Source: Myxococcus xanthus
GTDB taxonomy: Bacteria > Myxococcota > Myxococcia > Myxococcales > Myxococcaceae
Assembly (NCBI RefSeq): GCF_900106535.1
Contig: NZ_FNOH01000017.1
Location: 124,001-188,000 of the forward strand
Direction: 5' to 3'
Length of the DNA: 64,000 nucleotides
The notes under the pieces are model-generated. The model saw only the letters and a program-made list of their open reading frames with translations. It searched no databases and was not told the DNA's origin. Made by a program: the position numbers and the translations under genes. Of the stretch, positions 1 through 7,740 are shown piece after piece (position 1 is the stretch's first letter; each line of letters opens with the position of its first letter).

Positions 1-417
1 GCGGGGCAGGACCCCACCTTCGTGGTGCCCTCGTTCGCGGCGCAGATTCGCGCCATCGGGCTGGGCACGGTGGACCCGGTGCTGCGCACGGGCAACCTGG
101 ATGCGGTGCGCGACTTCTCCCACGTCCGCGACGTGGTGGAGGCCTACCGGCTGCTGCTCGACAAGGGTGAGCCGGGGCAGGCGTACAACATCGGCAGCGG
201 TGAGGGCCGCACCATCCGCAGCCTGCTGGAGGAGATGCTGTCGCTGGCGGGTGTCAGCGCGCGCATCGAGCTGGACCCCGCGCGCCTGCGGCCCTCCGAC
301 ATCCCCAGCCTCGTCGGCGCTCCCGACAAGCTGAAGGCGCTGGGTTGGGTCCCGAAGCTGACCGTGGCGGACGCGCTGCGCGATGTGCTCGGCCCCCGCG
401 TGCCCGGCGCGGCGTGA
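1..417 (+). CDS. NAD-dependent epimerase/dehydratase, GDP-6-deoxy-D-mannose reductase-like (3' end only)
   Basis: The first 138 codons in frame are the C-terminal part of an extended short-chain dehydrogenase; the start lies before the window. Visible family features are RDFSHVRDVVEAYRLLL, followed by QAYNIGSGEGRTIRSLLEEML and a C-terminal RPSDIPSLVGAPDKLKALGW segment. That pattern is typical of GDP-mannose 4,6-dehydratases and GDP-4-keto-6-deoxymannose reductases, which make GDP-rhamnose-type donors for surface polysaccharide. The catalytic Tyr-x-x-x-Lys and the nucleotide-binding Gly motif are outside the window, so dehydratase and reductase cannot be separated. The glycosyltransferases at 2471-7580 fit a role in LPS or exopolysaccharide synthesis. 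Confidence 0.8.
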   Translation, partial: AGQDPTFVVPSFAAQIRAIGLGTVDPVLRTGNLDAVRDFSHVRDVVEAYRLLLDKGEPGQAYNIGSGEGRTIRSLLEEMLSLAGVSARIELDPARLRPSDIPSLVGAPDKLKALGWVPKLTVADALRDVLGPRVPGAA

Positions 418-573
418 GCAAGCGAAGGCGCGCGCGTGTCCCCAAGGATGCGCGCGCGTCGGAGGCCCGGCTGGGCGACCGATGCCTCGCCAGCTTCGAT
501 GGGACTGGCGTCGCGGGCCCGCGATTCCGAAGTGAATGGCCTCATGACGAGGTGATGCGTCAGGCGTCCCTGT

Positions 574-1299
574 TCACTGAAGCGCCGCCCAGGCCTGAAG
601 CCGCCGCTCCAACGCCGTAAGGGTCCACAGGTCCGCCGGATTGTCCGGCCGTACCTGGGCCAGGTCCCGCTGAAGCGCCTCGCGCGCCCCCACGACGCCC
701 CACTCCGACAACACCCGCAGCGCCATCAGCGAGTGCTTGCGCGCCACCAGCGCGAGCAGCACCGCCACGACGCGAGGGCTTCGCTCGTCGGCCAGCCGCT
801 GCACCGCCTCGTGACGCACCTCGGGCGTGGAGTCCGGCGCCTCCAGCACCTCGGCCAGCGAGGTGAAGCGCGCATCATCCAGCAACGGGCGCGGGCCGGG
901 CTGCGGCTCCCAGTGCTCGACGGTGACGTTCGTCCGGCCCAGGCAGACGCACTCCCGGCGCACGCCGTCATCACCGAAGAGGTCCATGATGCGATCTCTC
1001 GACGGCGTGCCCCCCACGAGCAGTTGCCCCGCACGTTGGGAAAGCGTGGGTGACACGCCGAGCAGATGGACGCGCAGCACCGTGGCCTCGGCCGCGGCGC
1101 TCTGCCCGGTGGAGGTACGGGGCCACTTGAGGAAGACCTCCGCCATCCCCCGCTCCTGGACATACCAGCGGTACTCCAGCCACACGGCGCTGGGGCGGAG
1201 GGCGAAGCGGGCATCTTCCTGCTCGCGGAGCCGGGGGGCGCCTTCCGCAAGCCCGGTGAAGCAGCGTTCCAGCAGGAGCAGGGCGTCGGAGAGCGTCAT
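574..1299 (-). CDS. Hypothetical protein with helical-repeat-like C-terminus
   Basis: A 241-residue protein read from the ATG at 1299; an in-frame extension to 1368 begins with poorly coding-like sequence. I do not recognise the N-terminal half, which contains repeated aromatic and arginine residues (VWLEYRWYVQERG). The last 90 or so residues form Leu/Ala-rich helices with LAEVLEAPDSTPEVRHEAV and VAVLLALVARKHSLMALRVL, resembling HEAT/Armadillo-type repeats often used for protein binding. No signal peptide or membrane segment is visible. It is divergent from the NADAR gene starting at 1383, leaving about 80 bases between the starts for promoters. Function unknown. Confidence 0.65.
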   Translation of the reverse strand: MTLSDALLLLERCFTGLAEGAPRLREQEDARFALRPSAVWLEYRWYVQERGMAEVFLKWPRTSTGQSAAAEATVLRVHLLGVSPTLSQRAGQLLVGGTPSRDRIMDLFGDDGVRRECVCLGRTNVTVEHWEPQPGPRPLLDDARFTSLAEVLEAPDSTPEVRHEAVQRLADERSPRVVAVLLALVARKHSLMALRVLSEWGVVGAREALQRDLAQVRPDNPADLWTLTALERRLQAWAALQ

Positions 1300-1382
1300 G
1301 AAGGTGGGCAGTGTAGCGACGTTTGTCAGGCCGCTGGGCCGCCAACGTTCGTGTACAATCAACACCATTTCCGAGGTCGCCC

Positions 1383-1904
1383 ATGAGCGAAGCAGAACAA
1401 CAGCGGTTCACCTTCTTCTGGCAGGCGCACTCCCCCTTCTCCCAGTGGCACCCTTCCGACTTCACCGTGGACGGCGTGCGCTACGTGTGCGCGGAGCAGT
1501 ACATGATGGCAGGCAAGGCGCGGCTCTTCGGTGACAACGAGGCGCTGGCGAGCATCCTGTCATCGAAGTCGCCCAAGACGCACAAGGCCCTGGGCCGCAA
1601 GGTCCGCGATTTCGACAACACGCGCTGGGAGAAGGCGCGTGAGCGCATCGTCTACGAGGGCAATCGCGCGAAGTTCACCCAGAGCCCGGAGTTGTTGAAG
1701 GCACTCCTGGCCACCGCGGGAACGGAGTTGGTGGAAGCCAGCCCCGTGGATCGCATCTGGGGTGTGGGGTTGGATGAGGAGGACCCGCGCATCCTTCACC
1801 CCGCGAAGTGGCGAGGACTGAACCTGCTGGGCAAGGTCCTCACGAAGCTGCGCGAGGACCTGCTGGCGGAGGGCGTCACCGAGGCGTCCTCCGCTGAGTC
1901 GTAG
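1383..1904 (+). CDS. NADAR family N-glycosidase (YbiA-like)
   Basis: A 173-residue protein that covers a NADAR domain almost end to end. Visible signatures are FFWQAHSPFSQWHPSDFTVDG near residue 10, YVCAEQYMMAGKARLFGD, NTRWEKARERIVYEGNRAKF, and the C-terminal SPVDRIWGVGLDEEDPRI. Family members cleave N-glycosidic bonds: E. coli YbiA acts on riboflavin-pathway intermediates, and other NADAR proteins remove ADP-ribose from guanine in nucleic acid. Which substrate applies here cannot be read from sequence. The start is supported by GAGG six bases upstream of the ATG. It is a single gene, with its stop three bases from the convergent lipoprotein gene. Confidence 0.9.
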   Translation: MSEAEQQRFTFFWQAHSPFSQWHPSDFTVDGVRYVCAEQYMMAGKARLFGDNEALASILSSKSPKTHKALGRKVRDFDNTRWEKARERIVYEGNRAKFTQSPELLKALLATAGTELVEASPVDRIWGVGLDEEDPRILHPAKWRGLNLLGKVLTKLREDLLAEGVTEASSAES

Positions 1905-1907
1905 GGC

Positions 1908-2462
1908 TCAGAAGTCGTAGCGCACGTGAGCCTGGTCCGACAGGACCAGGTTCACCGTGCCCGAGGTCTTCCCGAACTGCGCCCCGAAGAGCTGCGAAAC
2001 CGAGGACACGTCGAAGCGAGGAGTGGCCCGCAGGAGCGCCTTGCACCGGTCGTTGTTCCCATTGTGCACCAGCACCAGGTTCGCCACGGGCGTGCCATCC
2101 GCGCCCTGCTGGAGGTTCCCATCCCAGGCCAGCGAGTACGTGTGCTCGGCGCAACCTCCGCCATGCATCACGGCCAGCGTCAGGATGCCACCGTCCACCT
2201 TGGCGCTTCGGACATTGATGGGGTCCTTCGGCTCGGGATTGGGCGTCACCACCAGGGGCTGGACGACCGCTTTCGCCTCACCTTCCTCGGCGGGCGAAGT
2301 CTCGGTGGCCTGCGTGTCTTCAGGGACCGGCGCCGTCGCTTCTGCGCTGGCTTCGGCCTCGGCGGGTGGCGGCTCCGCCGGAGCAGCGCCTGTCTCCTGC
2401 CGGCTCGCACAGCCCGCGAGCAGTCCGCACAGCATCACCCCACTCCAGACGAGCTTTCGCAT
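1908..2462 (-). CDS. Putative lipoprotein of unknown function
   Basis: A 184-residue protein beginning MRKLVWSGVMLCGLLAGCAS, a clear type II signal peptide with lipobox LLAGC, so it should be a membrane-anchored lipoprotein. Residues about 20-75 are a low-complexity Ala/Glu/Pro/Thr spacer. The C-terminal part contains GGGCAEHTYSLAWDG and NDRCKALLRATPRFDVS, giving two cysteines that could pair in the periplasm. No enzymatic motif is recognised. It lies nine bases downstream of the glycosyltransferase gene at 2471 on the same strand and may be cotranscribed with it. Confidence 0.75.
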   Translation of the reverse strand: MRKLVWSGVMLCGLLAGCASRQETGAAPAEPPPAEAEASAEATAPVPEDTQATETSPAEEGEAKAVVQPLVVTPNPEPKDPINVRSAKVDGGILTLAVMHGGGCAEHTYSLAWDGNLQQGADGTPVANLVLVHNGNNDRCKALLRATPRFDVSSVSQLFGAQFGKTSGTVNLVLSDQAHVRYDF

Positions 2463-2470
2463 ACGTCTCC

Positions 2471-3556
2471 TTATCGCCGCAGCGCGGCCTCGTACGCCGC
2501 CAAGGTACCCTCGGCGGTCCGCTTCCAGGTGAACTTCGCGGCCTGCGCCTTTCCACGCTCCCCGAGCGCCCGCCGTTCCTCCGGCGAGTGAAGCAGCCGG
2601 TCCAACGCCCTCGCGAGCCCGTTCGCGTCGTCGGGCCCCACGCTCAGCGCGGCGTCGCCACAGACCTCCGGCAGCGAGCCCGCGGTGGAGACGATGGTGG
2701 GCGTCCCCAGCCGCATCGCCTCCAGCGGTGGCAGCCCGAACCCCTCATAGCGAGAGGGGAACACGAACACGGCCGCGCGGCGCATCAGCTCGTAGAACAC
2801 GGCGTCGGACTGATAGCCGAGCGAGCGCACCTCGAACCCCTCCGAGCGCAGCCGGGAGATGCGCGCCTCCACGCGCCCCGCGCCGAACCAGCTCTGTCCC
2901 GCCAGCACCAACGAGGCAGGCCGGCCCCGCAGTCGCAGCCGCTCCAGCGCATCCAGCACCAGGTCCACGTTCTTCCGCACGTCGAGCGAGCCCGCGTAGA
3001 GCACGTACTCCTTCGGCAGTGAGAGCGCGCGCAGGAAGTCCTTGCTGGTGTCGTCCAGGACTGGCGCATGGACGTGGTCCACGCCATTGGGCACCACCAC
3101 CGTGCGCGACTCCGCTTCCGGATAGCGGGCCAGCAGGTCCTGCCGCGTGCGCTCGCTCACGCACACCACCTGGTCCGCCACCATCAGGCTGCGCGACATC
3201 CACAGCCGGAACTGCCAGCGGAACGCGGCCGACACCGTCTCCGGCATCAGCAGCGGAATCAAATCGTGCACCGTCAGCACGTACTTCATGCCGGGAGCGC
3301 GGATGAGGGGCAGGTTGAAGTTACCGTGTGCGTGGTACAGCAGCGCATCCGAGCGCTGGAGCACGCGCGGCAAGCCGCCCAGCGTCCAGGCGGTGCGCCC
3401 TGCCTTCGCGCGAGGGGCCTCGCCGGATGACTGAGCCCCTACGCGGGTGAGCTGGACGCCGAGCGCCTCGAGGGCGGAGGCCAGGCAACGGGTGTACAGG
3501 CCGATACCGGTGGTCGGCTCGTCCCAGAGTGTCGCGTCGAAGGCGATAGGTCCCAT
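2471..3556 (-). CDS. Glycosyltransferase family 1/4 (GT-B fold)
   Basis: A 361-residue GT4-type transferase. The N-terminal acceptor domain begins IAFDATLWDEPTTGIGLYTR. The donor-binding half has YVLYAGSLDVRKNVDLVLDA, LVLAGQ, and the hallmark FPSRYEGFGLPPLEAMRLG with its E-x7-E pair, followed by GSLPEVCGDAAL. Such enzymes move a sugar from a nucleotide donor to a lipid-linked or growing glycan at the cytoplasmic membrane face. I chose the ATG at 3556 because family similarity begins there; an ATG at 3574 is also in frame. The start lies 47 bases from that of the divergent double glycosyltransferase at 3604, so the two promoters must be very close or overlapping. Confidence 0.88.
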   Translation of the reverse strand: MGPIAFDATLWDEPTTGIGLYTRCLASALEALGVQLTRVGAQSSGEAPRAKAGRTAWTLGGLPRVLQRSDALLYHAHGNFNLPLIRAPGMKYVLTVHDLIPLLMPETVSAAFRWQFRLWMSRSLMVADQVVCVSERTRQDLLARYPEAESRTVVVPNGVDHVHAPVLDDTSKDFLRALSLPKEYVLYAGSLDVRKNVDLVLDALERLRLRGRPASLVLAGQSWFGAGRVEARISRLRSEGFEVRSLGYQSDAVFYELMRRAAVFVFPSRYEGFGLPPLEAMRLGTPTIVSTAGSLPEVCGDAALSVGPDDANGLARALDRLLHSPEERRALGERGKAQAAKFTWKRTAEGTLAAYEAALRR

Positions 3557-3603
3557 GGACACGGTGCGCCTCATAGCACGTGCGTGTGATAGGCAGGGCC
3601 CAC

Positions 3604-5844
3604 ATGGCGATCCACCAGTTGATACCGAGCTTTGTCCCCGGCGACGCCACCGGGCAGGCCGCGCTGCACCTGCAGCTCCTGCTGCGCCGCATGGGGCACG
3701 CGGGCGCGCTGTATGCGGACGAGGTGGGCCCGGGGCTCGAAGGGCTGGCCAGCCCCGCGTCCGCGCTGCGTCCCGAGCCCGGTGACCTGGTCCTCTACCA
3801 CCATGGCATCGCCTCCCCGCTCAGCAGCCGGCTGATGCACCTGCCCTGCCGACGCGGCATCGTCTTCCACAACATCAGCCCCGCGCGGTTCTACGAAGGG
3901 CTGCCGCTGGCGGACGCGCTGGTGGCGGGACGGGCCCAGCTCGCCGCGATGGCCCCCTTCGCGGATGTGGCCATCGGCGTGTCGGACTTCAACGCCGCCG
4001 AGCTGCGCGTCGCGGGTTACCGCAACGTCCACACGGTGCCCCTCTTCATCGAACCGGAGCGATTCTCCCGCGCCAGCGCGGACGCGAAGATGCTCCAGCG
4101 GCTCGAAGGTCCAGGCCCCGTGCTGCTCGGCGTGAGCCGGGTCATGCCGCACAAGCGCTTCGAGGACCTGCTCGCGCTCCACCGCGAAGTCCTGCGGTTG
4201 CGCCCCCAGGCCCGCCTGTTGATGGTGGGCGGCTACGAGCCGGGCAGCCGGTACTTCCGCATGCTCCAGCGCGAGGCGCGCGGCCTGCGCGGCGTGAGCT
4301 TCCTGGGGCGCCTGAGCCACGCGCAGCTCGTGGCCGCGTACCGCTCCGCTTCCGTCTTCGTCTCCATGAGCGAGCATGAGGGCTTCGGTGTCCCCCTCAT
4401 CGAGGCCATGGCCGCCGAGGTGCCCGTGCTGGCCTACGCGGCCGCCGCGGTGCCGGAGACCCTGGGCGGCGCGGGCGTGGCCTTCGACCAGAAGCGCTTC
4501 GCCTTCCTCGCGGAGCTGGCGGTGGACCTGAGCGAGGACGTCTCCCTGCGCGGGCCCGTCATCGCTGGACAGGCGCGGCGGTTGGAGCACTTCTCCGCGC
4601 CTTCCGTGCAGACCGCCTTCACGAAGGCACTGGAAACGGTGCTCCCCCGCCCCACGCCCACGAAGTCCCGGAAGGTTCCGGAGCGTCCCCGGGTGGCGAT
4701 GGTGGTGCAGCGCTACGGCGAGGTGACGGGCGGCGCGGAGAAGCTCGCCGCGCAAATGGCCGAGCACCTGGCGCCGCACTGGGACCTCACCTTGCTGACG
4801 ACCTGCGCGAAGAACCACCTCGTGTGGGACAACGCGTTTCCGCCCGGCCCCGACGTCGTGGACGGCATCAAGGTGTTGCGCTTCCCGTCCACGCGGGTGC
4901 GTAACATCCGAGGCTTCAACGGCCTGTCGCGGCAGGTGTTCGACAAGAGCAACGAGCGGCTGCGTGAAGAGCAGTGGGTGGCCGAGCAGGGCCCCATGTG
5001 CCCCGGCCTGCTGCACCACCTGGCCACCGAGCGCGACGCCTACGACGGCTATCTCTTCTTCACCTACCTCTACGCGCCCACGGTGTGGGGACTGCCGCTG
5101 GTGGCGGACCGGTCCCTGCTGGTGCCCACCACACATGATGAGGCCCCCGTCCGCTTCGGTGTGTATCGGGACGTCTTCGAACGCCCGCGCGCCCTGCTCT
5201 GCCTCACGCCGGAGGAGCACACGCTCATCGAGAAGTACTTCCCGAATCACGCACCCACGCGCGTGGTGGGCGTGGGCGTGGACCGGCCTCGGGCGGATGG
5301 CGCGCGCTTCAAGGAGAAGCACGGCATCCACCGGCACTACCTGCTCTACATCGGCCGTCAGGAGCCGGGCAAAGGCGTGCCTGAGCTGCTCGAGTACCAC
5401 CAGGCCCTGAAGAACCGGTTCGAGGACGCGCCGGACCTGGTGCTCGCGGGCGACACCAACATGGAGCTGTCCGGCGAGGGCGTGCGCTATCTGGGCCGTA
5501 TCGACGAGCAGGACAAACACGACGCGCTGGCGGGGGCGTTGGCGGTGGTGGTGCCGTCCCGCTACGAGAGCCTGTCGCTGCTGACGCTGGAGTCCTTCGC
5601 CCAGGGCACGCCCGTGCTCGTGAACGGGCGCTCGGACGTGCTGGTGGGGCAGGTGGAGCGCAGCGGCGCGGGCCGCGCGTACACGGACCTGGAGTCGTTC
5701 ATCCAGGGCCTGCGCGAGGTGGGCTCGGAGCGTGAGCCCATGGGCAAGCGGGGCCTGGCGTACGTGAAGAAGCAGGGCTGGCCGCAGGTGGTGGCGGCCT
5801 ACCGGGAAGAAATGCAACGCATCCTCGAGGAGAAGCGCCGATGA
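3604..5844 (+). CDS. Double-domain GT4 glycosyltransferase fusion
   Basis: A 746-residue protein containing two complete GT-B glycosyltransferase units. Unit one spans about residues 1-345 and has SEHEGFGVPLIEAMAAEVPV near residue 256. A Pro/Lys/Arg linker (PTPTKSRKVPERP) leads to unit two, which starts RVAMVVQRYGEVTGGAEKLA near residue 360 and has VPSRYESLSLLTLESFAQGT near residue 650. Both carry the E-x7-E donor signature, so both may be active. Fusions like this usually add two successive sugars of a repeat unit. The ATG at 3604 is preferred over an upstream GTG because the domain starts there with AIHQLIPSFVPGDATG. The stop overlaps the next gene by four bases (ATGA), implying translational coupling. 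Confidence 0.9.
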   Translation: MAIHQLIPSFVPGDATGQAALHLQLLLRRMGHAGALYADEVGPGLEGLASPASALRPEPGDLVLYHHGIASPLSSRLMHLPCRRGIVFHNISPARFYEGLPLADALVAGRAQLAAMAPFADVAIGVSDFNAAELRVAGYRNVHTVPLFIEPERFSRASADAKMLQRLEGPGPVLLGVSRVMPHKRFEDLLALHREVLRLRPQARLLMVGGYEPGSRYFRMLQREARGLRGVSFLGRLSHAQLVAAYRSASVFVSMSEHEGFGVPLIEAMAAEVPVLAYAAAAVPETLGGAGVAFDQKRFAFLAELAVDLSEDVSLRGPVIAGQARRLEHFSAPSVQTAFTKALETVLPRPTPTKSRKVPERPRVAMVVQRYGEVTGGAEKLAAQMAEHLAPHWDLTLLTTCAKNHLVWDNAFPPGPDVVDGIKVLRFPSTRVRNIRGFNGLSRQVFDKSNERLREEQWVAEQGPMCPGLLHHLATERDAYDGYLFFTYLYAPTVWGLPLVADRSLLVPTTHDEAPVRFGVYRDVFERPRALLCLTPEEHTLIEKYFPNHAPTRVVGVGVDRPRADGARFKEKHGIHRHYLLYIGRQEPGKGVPELLEYHQALKNRFEDAPDLVLAGDTNMELSGEGVRYLGRIDEQDKHDALAGALAVVVPSRYESLSLLTLESFAQGTPVLVNGRSDVLVGQVERSGAGRAYTDLESFIQGLREVGSEREPMGKRGLAYVKKQGWPQVVAAYREEMQRILEEKRR

Positions 5845-6605
5845 AGTTACTGGGACGGGACATCCCCGCGCGGGAGCTGATAGCTCGCATCGAGGAGCGC
5901 CTGCGCACGCGTGGCCTCCCCACCTCCGAGGAAGTGGAGCTGCCGACCGAAGGCGTGGAGCCCCGGGTGGAGCCGCTGACCTTCAACCTGCATGCGCTGG
6001 AGGAGTACGCGGACGCCACGCGCGCCCTCCCCCTGCACACCCACCGGGGTGGCGTGGGACAAGTCGTCCTGCTGGCCAAGTGGGCATTCCGCAAGTCGTG
6101 CCAGGTGTTCATCAACGAGGCGCTCGGCAGGCAGCGCGTGTTCAACGGACACGTGCGCGACTCCTACGCGCAGCTGTCCGCCGAGGTGCTCCGTCTGCGT
6201 CGCGAGGTGGAGGCACTCCGGGCGAGGCCAGTCCCCGCGGTTTCCGATGCAGTGGTGCCGCAGCAAGAGCGCGCACAGCGACGCGAGCACGAAGCGGCGC
6301 CGTCCGCCGTGGCGCAACCGTCGACCGCGCCGGCTCCAGTCATAGACACCGTGCTGCCCAAGCCGCGTGACACCAAGGCCCATTCACGGCCGCCGGCTCG
6401 GCCGAAGCAGCCGGTGAGCGCGGCTTCCACGGAAGTGGATGCGACCTCGGCGCCTCGTGCGCCGGCCGCGGGCGAGCCAGTCACGAGCAAGACCGCCCGT
6501 GCGAAGAAGGCCGCGCCTTCTGCGCCTGCACAGCCCTCAGCGGAGTCTTCGCCGCGCCGGAGCGCCTCCGGACAGAAGAAGCGCCGCAACAAGAAGTCCC
6601 GTTGA
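5841..6605 (+). CDS. Glycan-cluster coiled-coil protein with Ala/Pro-rich basic tail
   Basis: A 254-residue protein whose ATG overlaps the stop of the upstream glycosyltransferase. Residues about 1-130 contain LPLHTHRGGVGQVVLLAKWAFRK and then LSAEVLRLRREVEALR, a short heptad-like helix. From memory, segments of this kind appear as N-terminal modules before methyltransferase or glycosyltransferase domains in LPS clusters, but no catalytic domain follows here. The rest is Ala/Pro/Ser/Lys-rich and ends in a very basic KKRRNKKSR tail. No signal peptide is seen. It may be a scaffold or partner for the glycosyltransferase; this is inference. Confidence 0.75.
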   Translation: MKLLGRDIPARELIARIEERLRTRGLPTSEEVELPTEGVEPRVEPLTFNLHALEEYADATRALPLHTHRGGVGQVVLLAKWAFRKSCQVFINEALGRQRVFNGHVRDSYAQLSAEVLRLRREVEALRARPVPAVSDAVVPQQERAQRREHEAAPSAVAQPSTAPAPVIDTVLPKPRDTKAHSRPPARPKQPVSAASTEVDATSAPRAPAAGEPVTSKTARAKKAAPSAPAQPSAESSPRRSASGQKKRRNKKSR

Positions 6606-6722
6606 AGAACACCCGATGAGGGGCACGGCGGCCGCCCCCGGACCTCCTGAACAGGCCGCGTTCCAGGACTTCGGGCCACGCAGCCGGGTGCGTGCGAGGC
6701 GGGAACAGGCCGACACCTTGCA

Positions 6723-7580
6723 TTGACGGCCCATCCGCACCTGTGCTCAATCGAACACGTGCATGCGCCCTTCGTCAGCGTCGTCATCCCCGCCTACAAC
6801 GAGGGACAGCGGCTGCCTCGCTTCGTCGCGGAGCTCACGCGCGTGTTCCTCGAGCGGAGCGCCCCGCCGGTGGAGTTCGTCGTCGTCGACGATGGCAGCG
6901 CGCCCGAGCACGCCGAACTCCAGCGCGCGAGCGTAGAGGCGGCCCAGGCTCGCCTCGCCACCGAGGGGGCGCGGCACCAGTTCACCTACGTGGCGGCGCC
7001 TCGCAACCAGGGTAAGGGCTCGGCCATCCGGCTCGGTTGGCGTCACGCGTCAGCGGGCGTCACGTGGCTGGCCTTCCTGGACGCGGATGGAGCCATCAAC
7101 GCCGAGGAGTTCCACCGGCTGGTGGCGCTGAGCGCCTCGGAGATGGCGCGGAACGTAGACCTCCTGGCCGGCTCACGCATCCTCATGGCCGGACGCCGCG
7201 TCGTGCGCAACCTCCACCGCCACCTGCAGGGCCGCATCTTCGCCACGCTCACGGATGCGAACTTCAAACTCCACTTCTACGACACACAGTGCGGGGTGAA
7301 GTTCGTTCGCGCGGACATCCTGCGGCCGCTCCTGGACGTCCTCCAGGAGCAGCGCTGGCTGCTGGACGTGGAGTTGCTGGTGCTGCTGAAGCGCCAGGGC
7401 GCGCGCTTCCTGGAGGTCCCCATCGACTGGGAGGACTTCGGAGGTTCCAAGGTCATCCCAGGGCTCGACGCGGCGCGCATGTTCTGGGGGCTGCTGCAGC
7501 TTCGTCGGCGACTGGAGCATGTGTCCCTGCCTACCCACCGTGACGCGTTGCCCGAAGGCGAGCCACACGCCCAGCGGTAG
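6723..7580 (+). CDS. Glycosyltransferase family 2 (dolichyl-phosphate glucosyltransferase-like)
   Basis: A GT-A fold transferase of up to 285 residues. Motifs in order are VSVVIPAYNEGQRLPRF, FVVVDDGSAP, APRNQGKGSAIRLGWRHA, FLDADGAINAEEF (the metal-binding DxD), then DTQCGVKFVRADIL and WLLDVELLVLLKRQG. This set is typical of the polyprenyl-phosphate glucosyltransferase (ALG5-like) branch of GT2, which loads sugar onto a lipid carrier at the membrane. There is no ATG start: the frame opens at TTG 6723, and a GTG at 6759 immediately before the domain is an equally good candidate. It ends the glycan region at the left of the window. Confidence 0.88.
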   Translation: MTAHPHLCSIEHVHAPFVSVVIPAYNEGQRLPRFVAELTRVFLERSAPPVEFVVVDDGSAPEHAELQRASVEAAQARLATEGARHQFTYVAAPRNQGKGSAIRLGWRHASAGVTWLAFLDADGAINAEEFHRLVALSASEMARNVDLLAGSRILMAGRRVVRNLHRHLQGRIFATLTDANFKLHFYDTQCGVKFVRADILRPLLDVLQEQRWLLDVELLVLLKRQGARFLEVPIDWEDFGGSKVIPGLDAARMFWGLLQLRRRLEHVSLPTHRDALPEGEPHAQR

Positions 7581-7601
7581 GCAGGAGCGTCACTGTGTAG
7601 G

Positions 7602-7626
7602 CGTGCAGCCCCGCCCTGCCTGCACG
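7602..7626 (+). terminator. Candidate terminator after the GT2 gene
   Basis: Inverted repeat CGTGCAG / CTGCACG (7602-7608 and 7620-7626) with an 11-base spacer, 21 bases after the glycosyltransferase stop. No T-run follows, which is common in very GC-rich genomes, so the call rests on position and stem only. Confidence 0.35.
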
Positions 7627-7740
7627 GCGACGCGGGCCCTCACCTCCAGTGACAAGGCCGCTTGATTTCCGGACGGTACACCGCGAAATAGGCCTCGCTT
7701 GGAAGCCGTTTCTCCAGGTTCCTCCCACACTGTTCGTGAC

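Noticed and set aside
3571..5817. 748-residue open frame antisense to the double glycosyltransferase
   Set aside because: His/Arg/Gly/Ala-rich with no domain signature; it mirrors the third-position GC bias of the real gene.
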